A stretch of 64,000 nucleotides of DNA from a virus, in IMG/VR virus record IMGVR_UViG_3300044539_000111, positions 50,201-114,200 of that record; one strand, 5' to 3'. Below, piece after piece: positions 1 to 12,100 of the stretch; positions within the stretch are counted from its first letter, which is position 1, and each line of letters starts with the position of its first letter. The notes beneath the pieces were generated by a model. That model was not told the DNA's origin and ran no database searches. It saw only the letters and a program-made list of their open reading frames with translations. A program made the position numbers and the translations under genes.

Positions 1-1
1 A

Positions 2-91
2 TTACTTTCTCCGCCTAGTCCTGATCAAGAAACTATATTTGTTACACCTTCAATTAAAAAACAAATAATTGAAGATTATTGTTTTAGTTAA
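2..91 (+). CDS. 3' end of a convergent plus-strand gene (partial)
   Basis: An open frame enters from the left edge and ends with TAA at 89-91; the visible tail ends in IIEDYCFS. It converges on the minus-strand gene whose stop lies at 84-86, so the two overlap tail to tail by 8 bases. Only about 29 residues are visible and I do not recognise them. crAss-like genomes often have two oppositely transcribed arms, so this may be the edge of the other arm. No hairpin terminator is visible between the two genes. The frame is open, but it is too short to prove coding. Confidence 0.4.
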   Translation, partial: LLSPPSPDQETIFVTPSIKKQIIEDYCFS

Positions 92-3000
92 AGAAATCTG
101 AATTTTCTCTTTGAATAGTAGTAGGAGCATCAACTAAACTTCCAGATAAGCCCATAGATTTAAGCACAATATTTAATGCTTTATCTCTGCCTTTTTCTTG
201 AAATTTGTATGGTCCTGCTGCTTTTTCATAGACATCCGGCTCATCAGTAAAATATGTTGCATACAGCGAGCTTGCTAAATCTTCTATTGTAGCTAAACCT
301 CCACCAGTAAACAAAGGTGATTGTCCAGTTACAATATCTTTTGTTGTTGATAGAGCATTAGTTAAAAAGAATGTATCCTCCTCTTTCTTAAAGACCAAAA
401 GCAAACGCAATGTCTGTAACTTTAAATAGTTTTCTGAGTGAAAGCGTTTGTTTGTACCTTTAATTGTTCTTGCATCAGAAATTAAAGGTAATTCAGGTAA
501 GGATGTTGAATGTTTCAACTTTGAATAAATCCCGTCATCATTTGGATCCCAAGTAAAATCAATAAGTCCGTCATCATCATCATCAAAACCAATTGACATG
601 GCTAACATATTAATGATCATTGAAATCATTTTTGCTAAAACTAACTGCATTGCTCCTTTTTTAGCTTGCCAACTATAGGCATCCAGTTGCCAAAATTTTC
701 CTTTATTGCTTACAAGTTCATTTGCTAAAGCAACAATCCCTAAATAAGTTCCAAGCTCAGCCCTGCGCGTTGAATAATTTAATCGTCTTTGACCTCTTTT
801 TCCTTTTTTAGTTCTTATCTGGTATCTATCTAATGCCATTCCAGGAAAAAACTTCATTAAAAAGAACGCAGCCTTTCCCAACAAACTTCTATAAACCTCT
901 GGTTCATTAAACTCATTTGCTATACCAAGTGATTTTTGTAAAAAAGATTGATGTTCATTCATCAAATCTTGTATTTTTTTTCCAAATTTAATGTTACCGT
1001 CCGCATCATAAGTGATTGCCATATCAGCAGGAACACCTGCTACTGTTTGTATTTTTCCATCAACCAATTCTATAGCTTCATCAAGTGATGTTTTCTTACC
1101 GTTTATCATAAAAGAATTATGCTCAAGAATTGCTAGAAATTGATGAACAGGTACAGATTCACTTAAATATTTTCTATCCGCATAGAAAAAACTTCCGCCA
1201 AACAAAGATTGCGCTACAGTTTTAGAACCTCTTGCACCAATTTCCTTTTTTAAGTTGCCGGGTATAGCATTTAAAATATCTAATAATTGCAATCTTGCAC
1301 TTACATTCTTATTAGAATACTGCATAGCAATTAATTCCCCCATAACAGAAGCAGACTTTCCTCTTGTTAAAGCAACATCCTTCATATTATAAACCGATCC
1401 TTCTGTTGCTTTTTTGTACATCATGGATTTACCTCCAACATAATTTCGCACAGACTTAACCGGATCTAATGCAAATGATGTAAAAGACATCCATCTTTGT
1501 AACCCACCAATAACTCTTGCGGTAAACATTGTTCCACCAGAAGCATCAGTGCCACCACTTACAAATCCTGTAATTGTAACACCTTTAAAATTTTTGTCTA
1601 TTATTTCTCTAATGTTTTTAATTCTTCTGCTTTGAGTAGAATCTTGTTTTTCTAACAACTCTGAGTCTTTAAGCATTTTGTCCACTACTGTTTTTGCAGG
1701 ATTAGTGTACATGTTTGTCATTGCATTTTCAAAAACATTTGCAAATGAATTTACTTTACGCATGCCTTTAAAATGCTCAATAGAATAAGAATGATCCATC
1801 ATTTTATCAATGATGTTAGTGGACACATCTGAAATATCAAGTTTATAACTACCACCTATTGGTCTGGTCAATGTTTTGTAAGAAGCTGTTTGTTGGTCAT
1901 TTGTTCTAATGCCATATTCAAAATCATCTTCTGCACCACGCCACGTTTCAGCAACCCTGTTCCATTTTCTTTGAAAATAATTTTTGTCATACTCCTCAAT
2001 ATCGCCTTTTCTATAACGCGGATAACTCAAATACATTTTTTGAGAAGCATCCAATCCTTTTTGATTATCCAGATGTTTATTCTTTAAATAATCTAACAGG
2101 TTCCATAAATTCCTTTGATTAGAAAACATCTTTTTGTATGTACCATTTACATACTTTGCATTTGGATCTGTTTCATCTAAGTTTTTAGGAAGCCAGTTCC
2201 CTCTGTTATCAACTGTAGCAATAACAAGGTCCCCGTTGTTGTCAACATAATCCCTTTCAATCTTAGCTGTTTCAAATTCTTGTTTTACTTTTCTGCGGTA
2301 GTATGCTCTAGTTGGAATACGCGGAACACCATTTAATTCAATGTATCCATTTGGAGAAAATTCAGCAGGAATTTTTGTACCTAATACACTTTTAGTTTCA
2401 TAATCTGAAATTTCACTAGGCATTGTAAATTGCCAAGCTGCCGTTGGTCGGTTGCGAGTAAACTCTCCAACAAAATGACCATCAACTTTATCAAATTCAT
2501 TTACTGATTCAGTATAATGATTTCTATCAAACCATTCTTTAAACTCAGGGCTAGTAGCAGATAATGCATCTGTAAATTTAGTATCCTTAATTGCTTCAAA
2601 AATATCTTGAGATGTTGGAAATTCACCATCAACAAAATCATAAGCTTTAAATGCATCTTCAAATATATTAGCAAACGCATCATTTGTTTCTACAAATGCT
2701 TTTAAGTTTGAAATATACTGCTGTGTCAATCCGGAAAGCTTAGAACCGTTAAGTTCTTTATCAATCTCTCTTACTCTGTCCAGTGTATCTTTATCTATTC
2801 CTAGATTAGCTAAACGCTTTTGTAAATCTATCCAAAAATTATTGTAGAAATCTTGGTCATTGTCATATTCAAACTCACCATTTTCTAAATAGTATTCTTC
2901 AATTCTTCTAAAGTTACGCATCTCTTGAGGACTATAACCTTTGATATTCAACCACTGTTCTTTCAAATTAGAAATAGTTTGTTGAATGTCTTTTATTTTT

Positions 3001-6000
3001 GCTTGAGCAGTTGGTGTTAAATCATTACCATTGTACTGATTAAAATTATCTTTAGATGGCTTTAGGATTCCGTAAATCTGCTCATACATTGGAGTGACAT
3101 CAATGAATGAATTATTAATTCTAGTAATTGGTTCTACTAAAAAACTTCTTTCCTCAATTAATGCTGCTCTGTTAATGTAATAGTTTTCACTTACAGCAAT
3201 CGTAGTGTTGTGCTTAATCCATTCTTCCATTACTGCATTATATGCATCGCTTCCTGGATGTTTACCTTTAGAAACTAACTCATCATGCAAAAGTTCAAGA
3301 GCTAACTCAAAAGCATTTTCTTTTTCTTCCCACTCATAAAATTCAGAAATCTCATTCCTATAGCCGGTAAGTATTTCAGCAATTTCTCTTGATATACCTG
3401 TTTTTTCTTCACCTGTTTTAAAATCATAAATATTGTGAAGCAATTGGTATTCATTCCAGAGTTCATTTAATGCATCAACTTTCCCAAAGTTTGTAGGATT
3501 GACATCAGCATTTTCAGAAATAACTCGCATCCTATCAAATATATCATCCAGTGCAGCTTTAGCTAATTTACCTGAATCAGTTTTAAAATATCTAGCAGCA
3601 ACTTGATAGAACTCATCCGTGTAATCACGGTTCATATACTTAGTGTCAAAATCTTCTAATGCTTCTTTAGCTTTTTCAAATTCTGCCTTTAAAGGATCTC
3701 TAGATTTTGCATCTTTATTTAAATTAAATTTTTGTCTAGCAAACTTAACAGCATCAAGAAGAAGCTGTCTATCATATTCATAGTTGTGGAAGTTACTCAA
3801 AAACTGCCACTCTAAAAATTCTTCTGATTCACCTTTGTTATTTGTTTTAAATGAACGGTTTATTTGACCAACTTCTTTTCCAAGTTTACCTTCACCTAAA
3901 AAATGTGTATCATAACCCGCAGCTTTTAAAAGTGGCTGTAAGTTGTTTAATAATTCACCTCTTCTTGCATTAGCATTACCATCAATGGTATTAAAAGTCT
4001 TCATTAAAAAAGAATAGAATCCGCCAACAATTTGGTCCTGGTTATTCATAAATGACTCAAACAAACCATTCCATTTATGTGAATCACCTAATCTCCCCTC
4101 TGCTTTTGCTCTAAGCGCATCTTTAGAAATTACATGTGAATTAAATGTTGCTAATTTAAGTTCTTGCAACTTTATCATTTCATCTCTAGTAAGACTTGCT
4201 TCAGGTTTATTTTTTAACCTGTTGTACTCAACCATGTCTGTTGGAGTCAAACCGTAATATTCTGCATGTAATTTATTGTACGCAGCCATAGAACCGACTT
4301 TCTTTAATGAATCCATTTGATCAAGATAATCTTTTTTAATTGGAGTCATTAATTCATTTAAGTGATCATACAAAACATCAATCACTGAATCTATTTGTAA
4401 ACTATCAGAAATTCTTTTACCTGCATCTAATTTTTCTTGTAGTTCATCTAATGCATCATAAATAGGGTTGACTTGTTGACCAGTTAAAGGATCAGTTACT
4501 AATGAATAGGTTGTATATTCAGATTTCCAATCTGTTATTTTAGCTAACCACTCTTCATTGTATTGCATGATTGCAAACAATTGGTCAAATTCATTGTTTT
4601 CTTTTACGCCAGACGCAGCCAGTGCTTTTAATTTATTATTAAGCAAATCCACAACTTCATCTACAGTTGAAATAACTTGAACAAAAGAATTAATCTTGTT
4701 GTTAAAGCTGATAATGTCTGCATCAATAGCAGTATTACCTGTAATGTTTAAAGCATCTAATGGGATAACGATATTTCTTGAACCAAATGTAGCTAGTCCT
4801 TCAAGAATCATTTGAGCTTGATTTAAAAGACCTTCTCTATTTTCATCAGCCAATCCTACTTCAATAGTTTTAAAGATGTCATTCTCTGCTTTAAAGTTTG
4901 ACAGTTGCAGTTTAACTACATCATGAAACTTGTTCATCAACTCCTGAGTTTTCTTTGCAGAACCATCTTTGATTTGTTGTTTAAGTAATTCATAATCTGT
5001 CTTAAACATTACCATCAAATCCTTGTCTAAAAACTCTGTGTCCAAAATAAATTCCTCCCCGTAGTTGATCATTTTTACCAGATCAGCCAATGTAGTTTTA
5101 GAATTAAGTTTTGACACATCTATTTTCTTTCCAAATACTTTTCTAAGAAACTGTTTGATTTGAAAGAATAGGTTTTGAATAAAACTTTTAGGTGCTACAT
5201 CTTCATTCTCATTGATTGCTTCTAAAGATGTAACAATTGCTTCCTCCATATAAGCAGCCGTACCCGGAGTTAAATCCGGATCTAAATTAAGATCAGCTAT
5301 AATACGTTGACCAAGTTCTGTAGCAGCAAGGTCATCAAATAATTTTTGAAATAGCTCAGGATTTTGTTTACTCATAGATTTTACAATCGGGTGAGCAAAC
5401 TCATGAAACACATCTGACGCAGTTAAATTACCTGCAACAATGTAAACCTTACCTGCTTGATAAAAAGCTTTTCTGTAAGACTGATTAGGAAACTTTTCTT
5501 CTAGTTCTTTTTGTGTAATTACTTCATAAGGAACATTCAATTGTTTAGATAATTTTTCAGCAACATCTAACGCTTTTGCTTTGTTTTCTACTTCAACAAC
5601 TTGTTCAAACTGATTTATAAATTCATCAATGCTTGGCATTTGCAAATCCATAGATTCATTTACCGTGTCTTGAAAATCTTGTTCTTCTTCCTCAAGTCTT
5701 TTAAATAACTTTTCTAGAACAACATTAGCAGGCCTAACAACTTTATTTGTTTCAAAATAGTCACGCCATGCTTCTTTTTCACCAATAGCATTTGCTAACT
5801 CATTAAATTTTTGTTGATCAACGGGATCTTCAATTTTATTATAGGCTGGGTTATCTATTAGCAAGCTTAATTCTTTGTCAGAAATAAGTGCAACCTCAGA
5901 TGGATTTTTAAAACCCCAGTCTTCAGTTTGTCCAATAAGCTCTTGCTCTTTTGTTATTGGAGTGCTTTCTTTAAATTCAAGAGTATCATCATACATTTTG

Positions 6001-6110
6001 TATGTTTGCTCTTGCATGAGTTTATCATACATGATTTCAGCCAATAAAAAATTTGGCTCCTGCTCAAGAATTTTCTTAAATTCTGGTGAATTTGGATTTA
6101 CACAGCTCAT
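84..6110 (-). CDS. Giant virion/ejection protein with zincin domain (2008 aa)
   Basis: Third giant of the cargo block, translated last. A zincin-like domain spans about residues 215-350: HEFAH at 236-240 follows a hydrophobic strand (VYIVAG), with a candidate third ligand at E289/E290 and an amphipathic FF-K-FL-KVFG segment after it. A long, mostly helical, charged middle follows. Near the C-terminus are a basic stretch, a hydrophobic helix at about 1819-1842, and an acidic DxDxDGxxD calcium-loop-like motif at 1843-1851 with a similar DPNDDG a few residues on. The start ATG overlaps the polymerase stop (ATGA), suggesting coupled translation. In crAss-like phages such giants are packed in the virion and ejected; that role and any protease activity here are inferred. 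Confidence 0.85.
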   Translation of the reverse strand: MSCVNPNSPEFKKILEQEPNFLLAEIMYDKLMQEQTYKMYDDTLEFKESTPITKEQELIGQTEDWGFKNPSEVALISDKELSLLIDNPAYNKIEDPVDQQKFNELANAIGEKEAWRDYFETNKVVRPANVVLEKLFKRLEEEEQDFQDTVNESMDLQMPSIDEFINQFEQVVEVENKAKALDVAEKLSKQLNVPYEVITQKELEEKFPNQSYRKAFYQAGKVYIVAGNLTASDVFHEFAHPIVKSMSKQNPELFQKLFDDLAATELGQRIIADLNLDPDLTPGTAAYMEEAIVTSLEAINENEDVAPKSFIQNLFFQIKQFLRKVFGKKIDVSKLNSKTTLADLVKMINYGEEFILDTEFLDKDLMVMFKTDYELLKQQIKDGSAKKTQELMNKFHDVVKLQLSNFKAENDIFKTIEVGLADENREGLLNQAQMILEGLATFGSRNIVIPLDALNITGNTAIDADIISFNNKINSFVQVISTVDEVVDLLNNKLKALAASGVKENNEFDQLFAIMQYNEEWLAKITDWKSEYTTYSLVTDPLTGQQVNPIYDALDELQEKLDAGKRISDSLQIDSVIDVLYDHLNELMTPIKKDYLDQMDSLKKVGSMAAYNKLHAEYYGLTPTDMVEYNRLKNKPEASLTRDEMIKLQELKLATFNSHVISKDALRAKAEGRLGDSHKWNGLFESFMNNQDQIVGGFYSFLMKTFNTIDGNANARRGELLNNLQPLLKAAGYDTHFLGEGKLGKEVGQINRSFKTNNKGESEEFLEWQFLSNFHNYEYDRQLLLDAVKFARQKFNLNKDAKSRDPLKAEFEKAKEALEDFDTKYMNRDYTDEFYQVAARYFKTDSGKLAKAALDDIFDRMRVISENADVNPTNFGKVDALNELWNEYQLLHNIYDFKTGEEKTGISREIAEILTGYRNEISEFYEWEEKENAFELALELLHDELVSKGKHPGSDAYNAVMEEWIKHNTTIAVSENYYINRAALIEERSFLVEPITRINNSFIDVTPMYEQIYGILKPSKDNFNQYNGNDLTPTAQAKIKDIQQTISNLKEQWLNIKGYSPQEMRNFRRIEEYYLENGEFEYDNDQDFYNNFWIDLQKRLANLGIDKDTLDRVREIDKELNGSKLSGLTQQYISNLKAFVETNDAFANIFEDAFKAYDFVDGEFPTSQDIFEAIKDTKFTDALSATSPEFKEWFDRNHYTESVNEFDKVDGHFVGEFTRNRPTAAWQFTMPSEISDYETKSVLGTKIPAEFSPNGYIELNGVPRIPTRAYYRRKVKQEFETAKIERDYVDNNGDLVIATVDNRGNWLPKNLDETDPNAKYVNGTYKKMFSNQRNLWNLLDYLKNKHLDNQKGLDASQKMYLSYPRYRKGDIEEYDKNYFQRKWNRVAETWRGAEDDFEYGIRTNDQQTASYKTLTRPIGGSYKLDISDVSTNIIDKMMDHSYSIEHFKGMRKVNSFANVFENAMTNMYTNPAKTVVDKMLKDSELLEKQDSTQSRRIKNIREIIDKNFKGVTITGFVSGGTDASGGTMFTARVIGGLQRWMSFTSFALDPVKSVRNYVGGKSMMYKKATEGSVYNMKDVALTRGKSASVMGELIAMQYSNKNVSARLQLLDILNAIPGNLKKEIGARGSKTVAQSLFGGSFFYADRKYLSESVPVHQFLAILEHNSFMINGKKTSLDEAIELVDGKIQTVAGVPADMAITYDADGNIKFGKKIQDLMNEHQSFLQKSLGIANEFNEPEVYRSLLGKAAFFLMKFFPGMALDRYQIRTKKGKRGQRRLNYSTRRAELGTYLGIVALANELVSNKGKFWQLDAYSWQAKKGAMQLVLAKMISMIINMLAMSIGFDDDDDGLIDFTWDPNDDGIYSKLKHSTSLPELPLISDARTIKGTNKRFHSENYLKLQTLRLLLVFKKEEDTFFLTNALSTTKDIVTGQSPLFTGGGLATIEDLASSLYATYFTDEPDVYEKAAGPYKFQEKGRDKALNIVLKSMGLSGSLVDAPTTIQRENSDFFN

Positions 6111-9100
6111 TTATAACATGCTTTAAGTTTCTCAATAATTATTTTTTGCACAAGATCATTTCCTTTTGCAAGTGCTTCTTCAATGTATTGTTTTGCATCT
6201 GCTACAGTATGTTCTTTTTGAAGACTTACTGTTAGCTTTTTAGCAAAGTTAACTAATATAGTTTGTTTTTGTTCGGCAGTAAACGGCAGTGTATTAAAAG
6301 TCAAAGAACCCGCTTGTTTTAACTGAGTAATATTATCTTCTAATCTTTTAAGTTCTTCCTGTAAAAATTTATATGTTTCAGGAGCTCTTGTGGGTAATTC
6401 AGCTAAACCAACACCCATTTGTGGAATTATAAGTTTAGAATATTTTCCAGTGTTCCATTCTGCAATTGCTTTGTTTATGTCTTCAGTAATTATTTTTTTA
6501 TTTTCTTGTAACTCTTTATCTGATTTGTATGCTTCTTCGCCTCTTGCAGGTAATTTTTTAGTAGATATACCAATTGCATTTGGTTCATCGCGCATTTCTT
6601 TTGCTTGACCACCTAATCCTTTTCTTATATCATTATCTCCAAATAAATACAAAGTTGCAGGATTTGCTTTAAGTTCACTTCTTAAAATAATTTTATCTGT
6701 TTTTTCAACAACGCCTGTAGATAATTGAGTAGTTGGAGCAGACCAATCATGTTGATTAATTAAATAATCTAATGCTGTAGCATGTGTAGCATAACCTTTT
6801 TCTTGATAATAAAGAATTGAAGATCCTTTAATTTTTCCTGAAGCAATGTCATTAATTATTGCTTGTCTATATTCTTCAGTTGCATTTGCATTACCTAAAT
6901 TTTCTCCAGTTGTCATCCAATGAATAAATTTCATAGTAGAAATTTTACCTGCTTCATCTCTTGACGTTTGTTCATCTTGCCAATCAAATGGATTACCCAA
7001 TGTTAAACCATCTTTGTAGTTTTGCAAAAATGATTTTTTAGAATTACCTCTAAAAGCAATAATCATTGTTTTTAGTTTACCGGTTTTTCTATTCATTTTA
7101 TTATCAAACAAACTGCGCGCTTCAGGTACAATATCATTCCAAAAATTCTTACCTGTGTATGTGGTATTTACATCTAAATCAGATGGTAGAACAACATTTT
7201 CTGATTTAGTTTTATCACCAAGCTGCTCATAAATATTTTGAGCTGCTGATTTTGTTTTAACCGGAACAGGTGTTTGATTAAGTTTAGCACTAGATGTAAG
7301 TACAGCTTGTCTATATTCCATTAAAGTTTCTTCTACTAATGAATCAAACAAAGTTTTACCAACAACAATTCTACCTGATGAAAATTTAAGTTCATTGATG
7401 AATTTAACTCTGAAGCCCACATAATTATTTTTTTTGTAGCTGGTATCTAAATCAGCAATAATTGAGCGTAATTGTTCTTTAACTATCTCTTTTCCATTGT
7501 TGATTAATTCAGACTGAGTAAGCTTTGTAAACCACTCAGGAGTCTTTCTATTTATATCATCATAAAGTATATCCAATAGTTCATTAAACACATTAGAGTT
7601 TGCTGTTCTTGTATCTGTTAGTTTTGGATCATACATTGGATCAGTTACACTTTCAAATGCTTTAGCTGAAATCATTTCATTGTATGTACCTAGCTCTGAA
7701 TAACGTATTACTTTTTTAAATCCAAGACCTTCCAAATGTTTTACAGCCATGTCATCTATACCGGAAGCTGTACCTACAAAGAATGAAGACACACCTGCTT
7801 CTACAGCCTTATCTATTAATGGCTTATGATAAGCATCAAAAGTTTTTTCAACCGCTGTTACAAACTCTTCTTTCTTTTTACCTAAGTATGCATTTTGAGT
7901 AATAGTACTACCAAACACCCAAACTTTATCTGTAGGAACAAATTCAGTTTTTGCTGACTTAGGTTTGGCTAAGGTTCCAGGATGAAAAGATTCTAAAGCT
8001 GCGGCATACGCTGCAGATGATGACTCATACTTAGAATTAAGTGGAGTTGTAGCTTTACCAATTGCTTTAGTGGCAGAGTTTGCCATCGCCTCATCTTTAA
8101 TTGCAAATTTTTCTTTGAAGACATTTGACTGAGCAACTGATAAAAATCCTTTTTTAGCATTTTTAGTTTTGTATCTTAAACTTGGTAAGTCACCTGAATT
8201 ATCAATACCTAAAATAAGCAAAGCCTTATCTAATTCTTTTTGACTTTTTCCTTCCGGTGCAATAAATTTCTGATCTCTAATTACCCATTCCATATTCTGA
8301 ATTGATTCAGCAAATGCTAATGGAGTCATTGATTCATCATTGTAGAAGTACTCAAGTTTTAATTCCTTTTGTTCTGCTGTTATAGCTTTAGCTAAAGGAA
8401 TTTTTGTAATGTTACTTGCTCTTACTTTTGATTCTTTGAGCTTAATATCTTTTGAGAATTTTAGTTTGTCAACAAGATAGTTAGCACCACGAACTTTCAT
8501 ACGCATTCCAGTGCCAACAATCATTCCTTGGTACAAGTTTTTAAACTGATCAATAATTTGTGCATCAATTTCTTTTCTGTTTTCTCTTTGGTCAAAACTT
8601 TTTTGCAATTCATCCAGCACTTGATAAATATACGGAAGACCAATTTGATTTGTTATTGCTTGTTCAAAGTAACTCTGATCAATAATTGGGAGCATGGAAT
8701 ACTTTGAAGCACGGTTAACACCAGACTGCATTATTGCAAGGTGATTTAATTTGTTGATGAAATTTTTAACTTCAGGATGTGGACTGTTTTTAAGTTCTTG
8801 AATATTTTCTCTATAGATAGAAGCCATTTGTGGATCTTTCACCTGCGGAAAATAAATGTTGTTCTTTTTAGCAGATTCATTAAAGTCATATTTTACATCT
8901 CTGAATAAAGCATAGTTTTCTAATTCAGGATAAAGAGCTTTTAAGTTTTGAACAACAGATGCAGCACCAGTAGAAATATCAAACATAGCACTTACATTCC
9001 CTGTGTTATATAAAGCAGCTCTTCCCAATATAATTAGTTTTCCTTGCTCAAAACCTTGATTCATAAATGTTCTCTTTGGTTGATCAAACACTTTGAATTT

Positions 9101-12100
9101 TTCTTTAAACTCATCAACAGTTAAAGTTTCAGCAACCTTAGAAAGATTACTGTATTCAAGTCTAAACTTAACCCATTCTTTTGGTAAAGCGTTGTTAAAG
9201 AATTTTCTGAATGGCATAAACTCCAACATGTTTGCTTCTTTAAAGTAAACATCTGGGCTGTATCTTACTTCACCAGTTTCTTCATTAATGTCCATACCAA
9301 ACTCAACAGATGCATCTTCAACTAAAGTATAGGATTTTCCAACTATGTCAATTTTTTCTGTATCACCTTTGATAAACTTTGTTGGACTTGTAGTATAACT
9401 GTTATCATTATAGACTGCATTTTGATACAAGAACCAAAGAAAGTCATTTTTAAAATCAGCAAGTAATTTTCTTTGATCAACACCCTTTGGTCTTTTTAAA
9501 TCAAGCGATCTTAAAATCAAAGCTTTGTTGTTTCTAAGTTTAAAATACTTAGAAAATAAATCAACAATGAACTCATCATTGTTAAATTTACCAACAGGTG
9601 TATCTTTTAATTTGTCAAACCATGCATCTGGAATCATCTTTTCTGCAATAGGAATTAATTTAAACTCCTCTATTGATTCAATTCTAGCTTGTGCTTCACT
9701 GATGTTTGAAATTTTCTGAGTATCAAATTTTGATACCATTGTAAAATCAGTTAATGCCTGAGCCATTTGTTTTATCTGAAGAAAATGAGATAAGATTTCC
9801 ATATCTCTATAGTTGGGTTCTTGCCCTAATCTATTTGCAATATCTTCATTTGTAAAAGGTTTTGCTGTGTTTGCAATTCTATTAAATGATCCTAAAGAAC
9901 TAGCTTTAGTTACATTTGTTGGATCACTAAAAACATTAGCATATTTTTTACTCAATACTTCCGCTGCTTTTCCAAGCGTGTCAGTTTTACCTTTCTCGTA
10001 ATCTTCAGACAACGCAGCAAATACTCCTTTGTATTCTTCTAGTACTTGATTAAATTCTAAAACTAATGGATTATTCACCATGTTAATAGCTGACGTTACA
10101 TTCATACCTGCCATCACCATAAATAATAATACAGGCGCAGTTTCTTTAGTACCTTGAGCATCAAAAATCCAAGCATCTTTAGCAACATCCACAAAACCAT
10201 TAATAAGCTGAGAAAGAATATCTGAAATTTCTAAGCCGTCCACATTTTTCATTGCGCCTAAAGTGATTGCATTTTTTTCAACATTCAAATTAAATCCAGG
10301 AGTACCTGCATCAGTTACAAAATTTAATTTTTTGTTGCTAAACGTATCAACTGTTTTTAATGCTGCTGCATACTGAGGCGTGTTTGCTTTTCCAAAGTCT
10401 TGAAGAAGCTCTAATGCTTTTACAAACTTAGCTTGATCTTCATTGCTTGTTTCTTGCAAAGTTGCACCAAATGTTGTAAAAAGTGCATAGAATGTAGACG
10501 TAACCGCAGCAATCCCTAATGAATCTTTTCCTACAGAATTTTCCTGATGCTTTAATAAGTTAAACCTGTACTCAAAAATGGAAGTGTTTGAGATTTTTCC
10601 ATTTTTCTGAATCTTGTTGTAGTTTTTCTTAGTCAATTTACCTGCATCTCTGGAAGGTCCTTCGGTATCTTTAGTTGTATTCGGAGTAATCAAATGCTTT
10701 AAGTTATCATTCATCAAAACTCTTTCATTCAACAAATCAAAAAACCTATTCTCTAATCCTTTAACACCTTTGCCATCACGTTCTCTTTGGAAGTTAGCAA
10801 TGTTTACCTTAATGGCATCTACAGCTTCCTGACTCTTCTCTATTTTAGACATGAACTCAAGATAGTTTTCTTTTACAACAGCCATTCTATCAGCCTTGTT
10901 TTTAATTACTGTATCAAAGAAAGCATTTGTTTCACTTTGAGCAAAACTTAATAATGTTAATTTTTGATTTACTTTTTCATCAATTTGTTTTTGTAATTCA
11001 CCATGTAGTTTTTCTTGAAACTCATAATCATAGTCTTTGTTTTCATACACAGATTTCTTTTCTGCATACAAAGCATCAATATCTACTTGAAGATCACTTA
11101 TCTCACCATAAAATGCACCAACGTACTCATTTAAACCTTCTTTTTCAACAAGGTAATCCGTGTATTCTTTCCAGTTTTTTTGTAATGCTGTGTTTGCTTT
11201 TTCTAATTTAGGTTCTTCTTTTTCAATACTCTCTCTTATTTCTTCATAAGTTCGATTTGATGATGAATACTTTACTGCTTCTACAGATCCATTGTAGTTT
11301 CTGATATTCATAAACATCATAAATAACTTATCAATATCAAAGTCAGCTCCAGACTGAGAAACAATTTCAGTAGGTAGTATAATTGTAGGACCGGCAAACT
11401 CAGGTAAAAATTCTGCAACTGTAGCAGCAACTAATGAGTTTGGTCCCTGCGTAGGAATACGCACACCAGGAAGTTTAATTAACTCTCCATATTTATTTTG
11501 CCAGTATGTAGTTTTAATTGCATCATTAAGTCTTTGTAATGATGCGTTATAGTCTAATACTTTTTTACCATTTTCATCTTCAGTGTAAACAGCAATTTTT
11601 TCTCCTTTGACATTTTCTGTGTAAAGTAATTTTTTGAAATCACCTTGAAGTGAAATCTTAACATCCATTCCTTTTACAATAGCTTTCCCATCATTATCCA
11701 AAACCTCATTTCCAAACTCATCTTGTAAGAAATAAAACTTCAAACCATTAGAACCATTCTTCAATAAAGCAGCTTGATTAGAACTTTTAAGCATTTCTTC
11801 AGAAACAGATATTCCGCCAGTCACTTGGAACTTTTCAAACATTGTACCTGCAACTTGAACTAAGGCTTCTCCATTAACTGTAATCCTTCTTAAAGTTTTA
11901 TCTACAAGAGTCACTAACAATTCTTCTAGCTTATCGCTAATCAATGACAAAGACAAGTCATCTATTAATGTTCCATCAGGTTTAATCAAATAGCTAATCT
12001 CCTCTGGCAATACCTCTTTAGACTTTAACTTCTCTCTCAAGTAGTTCGCTAGTTTTGAAGAGTCACCGGTATAAGTTTTTTGACCATTAACTGTATCTTC

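Noticed and set aside
6100-6115. Fusion or frameshift between the polymerase giant and the 2008-residue giant
   Set aside because: The ATGA overlap is a normal coupling arrangement. The downstream protein has its own complete zincin domain and no slippery sequence is visible.
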